DNA of 64,000 nucleotides from Hypomesus transpacificus. Taxonomy: Eukaryota > Chordata > Actinopteri > Osmeriformes > Osmeridae. The notes under the pieces were generated by a model. That model was not told where the DNA came from, made no database searches, and saw only the letters and a program-made list of their open reading frames with translations. Below, piece by piece: positions 20,801 to 30,892 of this stretch; the first letter of the stretch is position 1; each line of letters opens with the position of its first letter. The DNA lies in contig NC_061074.1 of the NCBI RefSeq assembly GCF_021917145.1, positions 9,579,521-9,643,520 of the forward strand, given 5' to 3'. Made by a program: the position numbers and the translations under genes.

Positions 20801-22248
20801 AGCAGCAGGAGCACGCCCTGCAGGAGGAGAGCCTCAGCGTCAGGCTGGCTCTACAGCAGATCGACACCTCCTGCAAGGAGTACACCAACAAGATCAAGCA
20901 CTGGGAGAAGGAGGTAGGCCTGGCTGCTGGCCACTTCCTGCTTGGCTGACTGGCCACTTCCTGGTCCTCTTGTCTGTCACCTGACTGTCCCCTGTCCCGT
21001 CCCCAGGGGTCCAAGCTGCGGCTGCACGTGGTGGAGGGCCAGGAGCAGCAGGAGCTGGCTGGGCTGAGCCCTGGGGAGCTGGAGGCCCTCAGGGGCCCTG
21101 ACACCATCACCAAGCACATCTCCCTGCTGGAGGCCCGCTGCGCCCAGCTCAGACCCAACCTGGGGGCCATCGCAGAGTACAAGAAGAAGGTACACACAGC
21201 AGACACTCACACACACACACACACACAGTTAGCCCGTATGTGTGCTGAGGTGCAGTTTCCCCCCTGGCCTGCAGGAGGAGCTCTTCCTGCAGCGCGTGGC
21301 TGAGCTGGACAGCATTACCTCTGAGAGAGACCGCTTCAAGCACGGCGTGGAGGACGTCCGCAAGCAGAGGCTCAACGAGTTCATGGCCGGCTTCAACATC
21401 ATCACCAACAAACTGAAGGAGAACTACCAGATGCTGACCCTAGGGGGCGACGCAGAGCTGGAACTGGTGGACAGCCTGGACCCCTTCTCTGAGGGCATAA
21501 TGTTCAGGTGAGGGGGGGTGGGGTATGAGGGAGGAAAGGGGTGTGAAGGAGGAGAGGGGGAGGGTGCCCTTGTCTGTTGAGAGGTTTTAGTCTGTTAAGA
21601 GTGACAGCATAGAGAATGGACTTGGATTACCGCTTTGTAGAACTCTGACTTGATCCATCCATCTCACCCTCTCTCTGTCCGTCCCTCCCTCCTCCCCCAG
21701 TGTGCGTCCTCCCAAGAAGAGCTGGAAGAAGATCTTCAACCTGTCTGGAGGAGAGAAGACCCTGAGCTCTCTGGCCCTGGTGTTTGCTCTGCACCACTTC
21801 AAGCCCACGCCACTCTACTTCATGGACGAGATCGACGCTGCGCTCGACTTCAAGAACGTCTCCATCGTGGCCTGCTACATCTATGTGAGCTGGAACACAC
21901 GTACATACACACTGTGTAGGAGTACATCAAACCGAAAATGTATTTCAAATGAGTGATGCAGAAAGTAACATTTGACAGGTAGGACCGTGTTGTGCCAGTT
22001 AAGTTGCAGTGTGATCCAGCACCAGGAGATCCCTGAATGCACGTCCAAAAAGTCAGAATCTCATTTTTGTGTTTTGTCTCAAGGAGCAAACCAAGAACGC
22101 CCAGTTCATCATCATCTCCCTGAGGAACAACATGTTTGAGATCGCCGACCGTCTCATTGGCATCTACAAAACTCACAACACCACCAAGAGCGTTGGCATC
22201 AACCCCAAAACCATCGTGTTCCAGCTGCCTGAGGTGTTAACTGCCTGA
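7786..22248 (+). CDS. SMC4: SMC4, structural maintenance of chromosomes protein 4 (condensin core ATPase)
   Basis: Pairs with SMC2 in condensin I and II to compact mitotic chromosomes. Coding exons: 7786-7924, 8891-9081, 9686-9878, 10255-10431, 11265-11429, 12059-12186, 12337-12477, 12814-12964, 13050-13448, 13587-13772, 13941-14102, 14685-14910, 16390-16469, 17326-17478, 17964-18090, 20076-20265, 20482-20626, 20740-20913, 21007-21189, 21275-21507, 21701-21884, 22084-22248. Numbered from the noncoding exon, these are exons 2-23. Phases all agree and give about 1,296 residues (human 1,288) if one extra base at 9710 is ignored. That T falls inside the Walker A codons (residues 117-124) and creates an immediate TAA. 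Other landmarks: hinge about 610-790, coiled coils on both sides, LSGGE signature at 1195-1199, Walker B YFMDEID with E1224. Stop TGA at 22246. Confidence 0.96.
9885..10075. repeat. Pyrimidine minisatellite CACGTCCTCCTCTCT
   Basis: Irregular units of CTCACGTCCTCCTCTC directly downstream of the donor of the Walker A exon (9879). Intronic. Confidence 0.85.
10187..10248 (+). repeat. Poly-C tract of about 60 nt before an SMC4 acceptor
   Basis: Near-uninterrupted C run with one A, ending six bases before the acceptor at 10253-10254. It serves as the polypyrimidine tract of that exon. The true length is likely uncertain in the assembly. Confidence 0.9.
10548..10624 (+). ncRNA. mir15b: mir-15b-type microRNA precursor
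   Basis: 5' arm 10556-10577 starts TAGCAGCGCATCATGG and the 3' arm about 10595-10616 reads CAAACCATTTTTTGCTGC; they pair across a loop of about 17 nt. Compared with human miR-15b, base 8 is G instead of A. It lies in the SMC4 intron after the 10255-10431 exon, on the same strand, where vertebrates keep the mir-15b/16 cluster. Confidence 0.92.
10650..10947 (+). repeat. 42-bp minisatellite between mir-15b and mir-16
   Basis: About seven copies of a 42-bp unit with CTGCAGCTGGGACAGGCCCC, e.g. starts at 10652 and 10694. It separates the two microRNA hairpins. Confidence 0.93.
11046..11124 (+). ncRNA. mir16: mir-16-type microRNA precursor
   Basis: 5' arm 11055-11076 reads TAGCAGCATGTAAATATTGG plus CG; 3' arm about 11097-11118 reads CAATATTGGCAATGCTGC and pairs with it. 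Relative to human miR-16, base 9 is T for C; bases 2-8 (seed) are unchanged. Host intron of SMC4, same strand. Confidence 0.93.
11430..11990 (+). repeat. GA-rich minisatellite after the SMC4 exon ending at 11429
   Basis: About 25 units of roughly 15-24 bp built from GAGAGGAGTGGAGGGGTGA. The unit resembles the exon end and donor GGAGAGAAG-GTGAGG; a copy near 11878 reads GAGAGAAGTGGAGGGGTGAG. Confidence 0.93.
12482..12715 (+). repeat. GGGAGGGAGGGGCTGCT minisatellite
   Basis: G-rich units of 16-20 bp (GCTGCTGGAGGGAGGGAGGG) starting within a few bases of the donor at 12478. Runs of three or more G make G-quadruplex formation plausible. Confidence 0.92.
12739..12804 (+). repeat. (TG)n microsatellite
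   Basis: About 32 TG dinucleotides just upstream of the SMC4 acceptor at 12813. Confidence 0.97.
13772..13892 (+). repeat. CA-rich repeat with CTGTCAGA interruptions
   Basis: Several ACACACACTGTCAGAC units starting at the donor of the exon ending at 13772. Confidence 0.85.
14108..14225 (+). repeat. Three copies of an about 46-bp unit after an SMC4 donor
   Basis: TTAGCCAGCCTAGCCTGGCA recurs at about 14138, 14157-14175 and 14194-14212 in a direct tandem arrangement, starting close to the donor at 14103. Confidence 0.7.
14434..14606. mobile_element. hAT-like nonautonomous element (degenerate)
   Basis: Ends CAGCCTTTCTCAACCCTGGT and, inverted, CAGGGTTGAGAAA; the body carries the CATGTTCTAGATGTTTCCCT type sequence of a dispersed vertebrate repeat. 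Intronic in SMC4. Confidence 0.6.
14930..16345 (+). repeat. 23/15-bp minisatellite in SMC4 after the exon ending at 14910
   Basis: About 65 units of GTGTGGAGGGCTGATG followed by optional GCTGGAT, GCTGGGT or GCTGAGT. The unit resembles the exon-intron junction GATGGCTG-GTGGGTGG, so the array may have arisen from it. Long ORFs here are artefacts. Confidence 0.95.
16480..16705 (+). repeat. CA/GCCTTATCTGATCAGA minisatellite
   Basis: Seven copies of CGCCTTATCTGATCAGACAC with variable CA lengths, starting at the donor of the exon ending at 16469. Confidence 0.93.
16735..17296. mobile_element. hAT-like element, copy 1 (left end lost)
   Basis: Shares GGTAGCAAC...CTAGTGCTAAATAACTATTT and TGTGGCGGCCGGTGTTGATT with copy 2 and ends in TGTGGGAAACACTG at 17296. 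Another fish repeat (AAAGGCGCCTTTCTCGGTAC) is nested near 17000. Confidence 0.75.
17466..17832 (+). repeat. Tandem copies of an SMC4 splice donor (exon ending at 17478)
   Basis: The exon end and donor CAGCCTCCCG-GTACAC is followed by 13 further copies spaced by CA runs. Five keep CCCGGTACAC exactly and the rest read CCCTGTACAC. Confidence 0.93.
18091..19422 (+). repeat. TACACACAC-type long low-complexity array
   Basis: About 1.3 kb of ACTATACACAC, ACTACACACAC and CCATACACAC units, beginning at the donor after the exon ending at 18090. It ends at a hAT-like element. Confidence 0.96.
19423..19990. mobile_element. hAT-like element, copy 2 (complete ends)
   Basis: Perfect 14-bp terminal inverted repeats CAGTGTTTCCCACA and TGTGGGAAACACTG. 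Flanked by CA-rich DNA, so the target duplication cannot be judged. No transposase ORF; nonautonomous. Confidence 0.85.
20305..20481 (+). repeat. 43-bp array duplicating an SMC4 3' splice site
   Basis: GGTCCCCTGTGTTCAGG occurs with TTCAG at 20348, 20391, 20434 and 20477, an exact 43-bp period. The last copy is the acceptor of the exon beginning at 20482. Confidence 0.93.
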
Positions 22249-22404
22249 GGAGGAGGAGGCTCCAGGGTCCAACTGGGGACGCGTAGAGCGTAGAGATGAA
22301 TTTCTGCATCGGAATGTTTCCTTTTTCCTGTCACACCACAGGTCCTGTCACGTGTAAATCTTTTATTCTGTCCATAAATGCTGCTGCTTTTTTTCACTGT
22401 TTCA

Positions 22405-22410
22405 AATAAA
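22405..22410 (+). terminator. SMC4: SMC4 polyadenylation signal
   Basis: AATAAA 157 bases after the stop codon, followed by T-rich sequence. The 3' UTR is probably short (about 180 nt). Confidence 0.8.
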
Positions 22411-22499
22411 TCTTTTCTAATCTGTCTGAGCCTCCTTTTTGTGTTTGTGCGTGTGTTTTGAGGGAGGGAATTTGTCCAGACTGAGGGGTCAAACAGGAG

Positions 22500-23880
22500 G
22501 TGGGAGGTCACCTTGAGGTCACCGTGAGGTCAGGGTTCAATTCCTACCTCATTCAGCAACTTCCACTTGAATTATAACAATTAACAGAAAGTACACACAT
22601 CCTTCACTCAAGTAGAATTATAGATACTCATGTTTAAAAACACTGGTTGAAGTACTAACAACACTTTTTCACTACTAACTACACTTTTTCACAAAGTTAA
22701 AGTAAATAAGTGAGCTCAGATATACTTGAGTAGCCATTACTGGTTACTGGTCCAGTTACCAGCTGGTAACACAAATACATTAAAACAAAAGACCCTAGAC
22801 ATGCAAAGCCTCCTTTTTTGACATCGATAATGTCGAACATCTCCCTCCCATGGGTGATCAGGAATGTCTATTCTGAGTCATGTTGACATCGCTAACTCCC
22901 TGTATCTCATCCATAACATACCTCTTTCAACTTTTGGGGCAAGTTTTTTTCCCGCACTGAAAGGAGAGCACAGAGAAGCCAGTAGATTAAAGCAGAGCAG
23001 AGTTGATTCCTTATCAATGCTGTAACCTTTTTCATATTTCTTACCGTTAAAACTATATTTTTTCAACAAAAAAACATCTCACATATTTGTCAAATATTTT
23101 TCTAACTTTTCAAAACTTTGATAGGTTAAAGCAGAGTACAATAGATTATAGTAGAGTCCTCATCAATGATGAAATCCTTTTTTTTTTACAGTTTTTATTT
23201 TATATATATTTAAAAAGAAATATATATTTGTCAAACCTGTCAGAAAATACATTGTGAAGTACAGTACATACACGAGAAAAATGTAAGTACAGTCCCAAAG
23301 TATTTGTACTTTGTTACTTCGCATCTCTGAAAATGAAGCACAAGAAACTAACTTCAGACAAAAACATTGATTGCTTTAGTTGCATGTTCGACACAAGGCT
23401 GTAGGCGTTCGCAAGAAAGAAGATCCGTCTGAAAATATTTCAAAAATTGCATTCTTAATAGCAATAGTCTAGGGTTAGGCAATAGACTGCTAATCGAGAG
23501 GTTGCGGGTTCACATCTCCCTGTACATCTGGATACAGAAGCGCATTATGAAACATGAACAAATCACACAATTAAAGTTTGAATGATCAGTCAGTGATCGG
23601 TATGTGTTTCAATAAGAACAGTGTTTCAGTGTTAAGGCATATTGGCTGTTAAGTGTTCAGTATCATTAGTCCAGGCTGGGTGACGGGACACAGTGTGTGA
23701 GGCACAGCTGGAACCCTGACTACCCCAGCTGAGAGCCCATATGGCACCAGGTTACACACAAACACTACATTTCCCACAAGGATAAGCGACGCCCCTGGAA
23801 ACTGAACTACACTAGGATGCTGCTCAGTGCAAACCAGTGCTGGGTACAACCCTGTCTCTTCAGGTTGGTTGGCAAGAAGG
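22500..23880. other. SMC4-TRIM59 intergenic DNA, no gene seen
   Basis: AT-rich, no supported ORF. A SINE-like B box with GAGAGGTTGCGGGTTC lies near 23500. TRIM59 3' UTR may extend into this side, but no clear poly(A) signal was selected. Confidence 0.5.
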
Positions 23881-23889
23881 GTGGAGTAA

Positions 23890-24165
23890 AGGGACACGGA
23901 TAGGGGACAGGTATAGCTTGGTGGGTAGAGCATAGGGGACAGGTATAGCTTGGTGGGTAGAGCATAGGGGACAGGTATAGCTTGGTGGGTAGAGCATAGG
24001 GGACAGGTATAGCTTGGTGGGTAGAGCATGGGGGACAGGTATAGCTTGGTGGGTAGAGCATGGGGGACAGGTATAGCTTGGTGGGTAAAGCATTTGACTA
24101 AAGATCAAGAGGTTCTGAGTCCAAATCTGCCCTCAAATCACTTTGGATAAAAGTGTTAATGAACT
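23890..24165 (+). mobile_element. tRNA-derived SINE with tandemly amplified A box
   Basis: Six 32-bp copies of GGTATAGCTTGGTGGGTAGA followed by AGATCAAGAGGTTCTGAGTC (B-box region) and a CACTTTGGATAAAAGTG tail typical of V-SINE-type fish elements. Confidence 0.8.
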
Positions 24166-24619
24166 GACTATGATGTGTTGAATTAATTACATTATGCATT
24201 TTTTTCTCCCATATCACATACCAGGGCCTACTGCAGTACAGAACTCTTTAAATAACAGCTTTATACTGTTGCTGCTGGTTGCAGCTCTGCTCTAAATAGA
24301 GAGGACAGTTGTTTCCCAGGGGTGGGGGGAAAAGTCTATTCACATTTGAATCGCTATTCCAATTTTTTTTTTATTAAAATAATCTTGATTAAGAATTGCA
24401 AAAAAACGTGAATCAATTTTTTTTCGATTTGTGACCCCAATAAACAAATCGTGATGTACCAAAAGATTCCCTCCCCTAGTTGTTTAATTTGCTTGCATGT
24501 GATTTCATGACCCCGTTCCTACCCCTGAACAACACAGGGTGTCAGGGTAGCTAGACAGGAGGTTAGAATCAGCAGGGGCTGAGCTACAACTGTTTATATC
24601 AAAGGTCGGGGGTCATTAG

Positions 24620-25037
24620 CAGGCCCAAACGGAATACGCGGGCGCAGAATTCAGACGAAAACCCGCGGATTTTCAAGTAGAATGCATTGGTCTGAGGCAA
24701 AATGTAAATACACTTTTCAACTCATATTACGTCTCTATTATTAAAACCATAGCCAAAAATGCTAAGAAATGAAAAGGACACATTTATCGACCCAAATTGC
24801 AGCAAGAGAAAGGGCCAGGGAGTTTTCAGCCGATCTTTATGAGGATGGATCAATACTTTTTAGCAAAATCTGTCAACATTCAATCGACCATATTTGCCGT
24901 CAAACTTTTGTGGAACATCTTAGGTCGCTCCGACATGAGAACAGGAAGGCTAGCGGAATTCCGCAGATTTCCGCAGATTTTCAGTCTGAATAACCGCAGA
25001 AAATGTGAAAAAGATCAGCGTATTCCATTTGGGCCTG
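24620..25037. mobile_element. Intact nonautonomous hAT MITE with 8-bp target duplication
   Basis: Terminal inverted repeats CAGGCCCAAACGGAATACGC and GCGTATTCCATTTGGGCCTG (one mismatch), flanked by GTCATTAG at 24612-24619 and 25038-25045. 418 bp, no transposase. It lies 20 bp from the TRIM59 stop, inside its 3' UTR. Confidence 0.93.
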
Positions 25038-25056
25038 GTCATTAGTCAGGTAAGGG

Positions 25057-25647
25057 TTAGGTGAGGGTCTTGTAGAAGGAAGTGAGTTGCTGGTAGCTGT
25101 TCTTCCCCAGGGTGGAGAGGGCCTCACCCCACCTCCCCACCACCTCCCCCAGCCCCCCACACACCACCTCCCCCAGGCTCCAGCCCCAGCCTCCCAGCCC
25201 CCAGCCCAGCCTCTGGGCCGTGTGGCTCAGCAGGGAGGAGGCCAGAGCCCCCAGGTCCCCCCACACGGCCCCCAGCAGCAGCAGCAGGACCAGCAGGACC
25301 AGGGGGACCAGGCGAGGCTGGACACGCTCCCCGATCTCACGTACCCGACCCTGGGAGGGACAGCTGGCCTCCACCCCTGAGCCTGGCTCCGGGGCCTCGG
25401 GGGGGGCGCAGCAGGACACCTGGGGCACCGGCCCCCCCTCTAGATCCCCCACTGTCACAGCCGCCCAATGCTGGGGCAGGTAGTCTGCAGCGCGGGGGGC
25501 GATGGAGAGGGGGGTGGCGAAGGGCAGGGGGGAGATGAGCAGGGCCTCGACCCTCTCCCTGAAGTCGTGTACCTTCTGCAGAAAGGAGAGGGGCGACTCC
25601 TCCTGCTGCAGCCTGGAGCCCTGAGACACCAGGTCCAGATGCTCCTC

Positions 25648-25687
<40 letters not shown>

Positions 25688-28600
25688 AGGGTTAACCAGC
25701 CCTCTACACACACACACACGCACTCAGGGTTAACCAGCCCTCTACACACACACACACACACTCAGGGTTAACCAGCCCTCTACACACACACACACTCAGG
25801 GTTAACCAGCCCTCTACACACACACACACTCAGGGTTAACCAGCCCTCTACACACACACACACACACACTCAGGGTTAACCAGCCCTCTACACACACACA
25901 CACACACTCAGGGTTAACCAGCCCTCTACACACACACACACACTCAGGGTTAACCAGCCCTCTACACACACACACACACACTCAGGGTTAACCAGCCCTC
26001 TACACACACACACACACTCAGGGTTAACCAGCCCTCTACACACACACACACACTCAGGGTTAACCAGCCCTCTACACACACACACACACACTCAGGGTTA
26101 ACCAGCCCTCTACACACACACACACACACTCAGGGTTAACCAGCCCTCTACACACACCCACACACACTCAGGGTTAACCACGCCCTCTACACACACACAC
26201 ACACTCAGGGTTAACCAGCCCTCTACACACACACACACACTCAGGGTTAACCAGCCCTCTACACACACACACACAGTCAGAGACACACACATCCACCCAG
26301 AGGGACCGCTCCATAGCGACTACAGTAGGAATGTCATTTGCATTTGTACAGGTGTATTCGTGCACGTCGGGCTGGCCCTTGCAGCGGAGCGACAGTTTAC
26401 TGGCCGCTCTGTCCATTCGCACACCTCACAGTTGTGTATTGATCAGACAAGAAAACACGATTATCAACTCGATTACTATTGATCAAAACAGAACAAGGGT
26501 TCGGCTGTATCCTACTTGAAACATACTATTGAGAACATATTTGTTGACATGACACGGTGTTACTGTACTCTACACGGTGTTACTGTACTCTACATGGTGT
26601 TACTATACTCTACACGGTGTTAATGTACTCTCCACGGTGTTACTGTACTCTACATGGTGTTACTGTACTCTACACGGTGTTACTGTACTCTACATGGTGT
26701 TACTGTACTCTACACGGTGTTACTGTACTCTACACGGCGTTACTATACTCTACACAGTGTTCCGGGAGTACAACAGCACTTAAGAGATTGGCTAACTTGT
26801 CTACATGCTCTTATTGCTCTCCCCTTTGGGACTTATTTGGTTTCACAATGTATGCTTCATGTTTGGCTACCTGCAATGTTTGGGGCTATCTCGTTGTTAT
26901 GATTAGTGCCTGTGCACTTTTGCAAAACTCTCTCTTGGAAGTCGCATTGGATAAAAGCATCTTCTAAATACATAAATGTAAATGTTACTAACACGGTATT
27001 ACTAACACAGTGTTACTAACGGTGTGTCTGCAGTAGGAGCACATGGTCTTTCAGAGGGGGGGGCATCATGCCCTGCCACGGAGCTATACCCATCCAGGAG
27101 CCAATTAGCTTGGCCCCTGGAGGCAGCGTGTACCTGCATCTCTTTCAGCCGGTGGATGAGGGGGTCGAAGGTCAAGGAGATCTCCAGGCTGGCGCTGTCC
27201 AGGGCTCCCAGGAAGGCCTCTCTCTTCTGGGCCAGGATCAGTTCCAGCCCCTGAAAGAACTGCTCCACCACCTGGGCATCCTGCCTCACCATGGCCTCAC
27301 AGTCCTGCTTCTCCTTCTGCAGCTGTTCCCCCAGCTCACACACCTGGGGGAGGGGGGGAGGAGGAGGTGCGGGGTGGGAGGGAGGGGGGGTAGGTAGGTA
27401 GGTAGGAGAGGTGGGGATGGGTGTTTGGGTGAAGAGGCAGAGGCTTGACCAATCCACAAGCTGAGCGACAGGAAGAGGAAAGGTTGGAAAAAAAAATGTG
27501 AGGTGAGTTGAGGTGTTACCTGGGCCCAGCGCTGGTCAGCCAGCCTGGCCAGCAATCCGGCCGGGGCCTGCCTCTCCCTGAGGAAGGCAGCCTGCAGGTC
27601 GTCGATGGCGTGGCCCTGGTGCTTCCCCACGGTCAGACACAGCCCACACACCAGCCTCAGGTCCTGCACACAGTACACGTTCAGGGGCTGTCCGGGGTGG
27701 TCCGCACAGCAGGGAGCCCTGGGCTGGTGGTGGTCCTTCTGGAACTGAGGGATGAGGAGGGGGGAGAGAGAGGGAGGAAGAATGAGATAGGAAGAGAAGA
27801 AACAAGAGCGAGGGGAAGAGAGGGAACAAGAGAGAGAAGGCGCAGGAGAGAGAACGTGATGCAGACACAGTGAGGAAGACCCGAGGCTCAACACTGATGA
27901 GGACCCACCAGGTCTCACCTTCTCTAGGATGGAACCAGCTCTCACCTTCTCTATGAAGGAACCAGGTCTCACCTTCCCTAGGATGGAACCAGGTCTCACC
28001 TTCTCTAGGATGGAACCAGGTCTCACCTTCTCTAGGATGGAACCAGCTCTCACCTTCTCTATGAAGGAACCAGGTCTCACCTTCCCTAGGATGGAACCAG
28101 GTCTCACCTTCTCTAGGATGGAACCAGGTCTCACCTTCTCTATGAAGGAACCAGGTCTCACCTTCTCTATGATGGAACCAGGTCTCACCTTCTCTATGAA
28201 GGAACCAGGTCTCACCTTCTCTAGGATGGAACCAGCTCTCACCTTCTCTATGAAGGAACCAGGTCTCACCTTCCCTAGGATGGAACCAGGTCTCACCTTC
28301 TCTAGGATGGAACCAGGTCTCACCTTCTCTAGGATGGAACCAGCTCTCACCTTCTCTATGAAGGAACCAGGTCTCACCTTCCCTAGGATGGAACCAGGTC
28401 TCACCTTCTCTAGGATGGAACCAGGTCTCACCTTCTCTATGAAGGAACCAGGTCTCACCTTCTCTATGATGGAACCAGGTCTCACCTTCTCTATGATGGA
28501 ACCAGGTCTCACCTTCTCTATGATGGAACCAGGTCTCACCTTCCCTAGGATGGAACCAGGTCTCACCTTCTCTATGAAGGAACCAGGTCTCACCTTCCCT

Positions 28601-30792
28601 AGGATGGAACCAGGTCTCACCTTCTCTAGGATGGAACCAGGTCTCACCTTCTCTAGGATGGAACCAGCTCTCACCTTCTCTATGAAGGAACCAGGTCTCA
28701 CCTTCCCTAGGATGGAACCAGGTCTCACCTTCTCTAGGATGGAACCAGGTCTCACCTTCTCTATGAAGGAACCAGGTCTCACCTTCTCTATGATGGAACC
28801 AGGTCTCACCTTCTCTATGATGGAACCAGGTCTCACCTTCTCTATGATGGAACCAGGTCTCACCTTCTCTATGAAGGAACCAGGTCTCACCTTCCCTAGG
28901 ATGGAACCAGGTCTCACCTTCTCTAGGATGGAACCAGGTCTCACCTTCTCTAGGATGGAACCAGCTCTCACCTTCTCTATGAAGGAACCAGGTCTCACCT
29001 TCCCTAGGATGGAACCAGGTCTCACCTTCTCTAGGATGGAACCAGGTCTCACCTTCTCTATGAAGGAACCAGGTCTCACCTTCTCTATGATGGAACCAGG
29101 TCTCACCTTCTCTATGAAGGAACCAGGTCTCACCTTCTCTAGGATGGAACCAGCTCTCACCTTCTCTATGAAGGAACCAGGTCTCACCTTCCCTAGGATG
29201 GAACCAGGTCTCACCTTCTCTAGGATGGAACCAGGTCTCACCTTCTCTAGGATGGAACCAGCTCTCACCTTCTCTATGAAGGAACCAGGTCTCACCTTCC
29301 CTAGGATGGAACCAGGTCTCACCTTCTCTAGGATGGAACCAGGTCTCACCTTCTCTATGAAGGAACCAGGTCTCAACTTCCCTATGATGGAACCAGGTCT
29401 CACCTTCTCTAGGATGGAACCAGGTCTCACCTTCTCTAGGATGGAACCAGCTCTCACCTTCTCTATGAAGGAACCAGGTCTCACCTTCCCTAGGATGGAA
29501 CCAGGTCTCACCTTCTCTAGGATGGAACCAGGTCTCACCTTCTCTATGAAGGAACCAGGTCTCACCTTCTCTATGATGGAACCAGGTCTCACCTTCTCTA
29601 TGATGGAACCAGGTCTCACCTTCTCTATGATGGAACCAGGTCTCACCTTCTCTATGAAGGAACCAGGTCTCACCTTCCCTAGGATGGAACCAGGTCTCAC
29701 CTTCTCTAGGATGGAACCAGGTCTCACCTTCTCTAGGATGGAACCAGCTCTCACCTTCTCTATGAAGGAACCAGGTCTCACCTTCCCTAGGATGGAACCA
29801 GGTCTCACCTTCTCTAGGATGGAACCAGGTCTCACCTTCTCTATGAAGGAACCAGGTCTCACCTTCTCTATGATGGAACCAGGTCTCACCTTCTCTATGA
29901 AGGAACCAGGTCTCACCTTCTCTAGGATGGAACCAGCTCTCACCTTCTCTATGAAGGAACCAGGTCTCACCTTCCCTAGGATGGAACCAGGTCTCACCTT
30001 CTCTAGGATGGAACCAGGTCTCACCTTCTCTAGGATGGAACCAGCTCTCACCTTCTCTATGAAGGAACCAGGTCTCACCTTCCCTAGGATGGAACCAGGT
30101 CTCACCTTCTCTAGGATGGAACCAGGTCTCACCTTCTCTATGAAGGAACCAGGTCTCACCTTCTCTATGATGGAACCAGGTCTCACCTTCTCTATGATGG
30201 AACCAGGTCTCACCTTCTCTATGATGGAACCAGGTCTCACCTTCTCTATGATGGAACCAGGTCTCACCTTCCCTAGGATGGAACCAGGTCTCACCTTCTC
30301 TATGAAGGAACCAGGTCTCACCTTCTCTATGATGGAACCAGGTCTCACCTTCTCTATGAAGGAACCAGGTCTCACCTTCTCTATGAAGGAACCAGGTCTC
30401 ACCTTCTCTATGATGGAACCAGGTCTCACCTTCTCTATGATGGAACCAGGTCTCACCTTCTCTATGAAGGAACCAGGTCTCACCTTCTCTATGATGGAAC
30501 CAGGTCTCACCTTCTCTATGAAGGAACCAGGTCTCACCTTCTCTATGATGGCGCGCAGAGACACGTTGGCGGGCAGGGCGTCCACACCACTGGGCGGTAG
30601 CTCCACCACGCTTCGGCAGTTGGGGCACTTGAGCGGCAGGCGCAGCGGGCGCCAGATGGAGATGTTGGAGGAGAGCTGGAGGACGTTGTCCAGGCAGGAT
30701 CTGCAGAAGGTGTGTGAGCAGGGCAAGACGCGCGGGTCAGAAAACAGGCCATAGCACACGGAGCAGGACAGGTCCTCCTCTAGACTGTCCAT
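25057..30792 (-). CDS. TRIM59: TRIM59, RING/B-box E3 ubiquitin ligase with C-terminal membrane anchor
   Basis: Coding exons on minus: 30792-30538, 27744-27520, 27343-27134, 25647-25057; 426 residues (human 403). RING: C10, C13, C25, H27, C30, C33, C56, C59. B-box 2: C98, H101, C110, C118, C121, H127, H130. Coiled coil about 161-260; hydrophobic anchor LVPLVLLVLLLLLGAVWG about 343-360. Human TRIM59 coding sequence is, as I recall, in one exon, so the three coding introns are notable. The first coding intron holds a 97-copy array of the splice junction; retaining it leaves the frame open. The second exon could begin at TTCCAG (chosen, like human YQQ) or six bases later. Confidence 0.93.
25648..26280. 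repeat. CTCAGGGTTAACCAGCCCTCTA plus CA minisatellite
   Basis: About 17 copies of CTCAGGGTTAACCAGCCCTC separated by CA runs of varied length, ending at the acceptor of the last TRIM59 exon (25648). Confidence 0.95.
26560..26765 (+). repeat. 20-bp minisatellite
   Basis: Ten copies of GTGTTACTGTACTCTACACG with single-base variants, in the last TRIM59 intron. Confidence 0.95.
26765..27000 (+). mobile_element. Dispersed fish repeat with SINE-like tail
   Basis: Ends with GTCGCATTGGATAAAAGCAT and a CTAAATACATAAATGTAAAT tail, the form shared by V-SINE-type and related fish retroposons. Confidence 0.6.
27905..30545 (-). repeat. 27-bp array made of the TRIM59 exon end and splice donor
   Basis: On minus each unit carries GAGAAG-GTGAGACCTGGTTCC. 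The donor motif GTCTCAC (plus) occurs at 30531 and at 27912, 2,619 bp apart, exactly 97 units. Variants: GGGAAG for GAGAAG, GAGAGC for GAGACC, and one copy near 29374 with TT in place of the donor GT. No stop codon occurs in the sense frame. Confidence 0.97.
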
Positions 30793-30888
30793 GGTTGCTC
30801 GGGGGGGAGGAGCTCCTCCAGATGGGTGTAGTCCTGAGGTGGCAAAAGGTGCTCCCCGACCTCCTGTCCAGGGGAGAGGAAGCAGCTT
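30538..30888 (-). other. TRIM59: TRIM59 RING exon including 5' UTR
   Basis: Two candidate 3' splice sites upstream of the ATG: TCCCTTTACAG (exon from 30888) and GCCACCTCAG (exon from 30833). The first has the better pyrimidine tract because the 21-bp satellite runs into it. Confidence 0.6.
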
Positions 30889-30892
30889 CTGT

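Noticed and set aside
27536..30754. 1,030-codon and 941-codon frames of REGETWFH and EPGLTFSM type
   Set aside because: Off-frame shadows of the 27-bp TRIM59 array; only the frame continuous with the RING exon is discussed.
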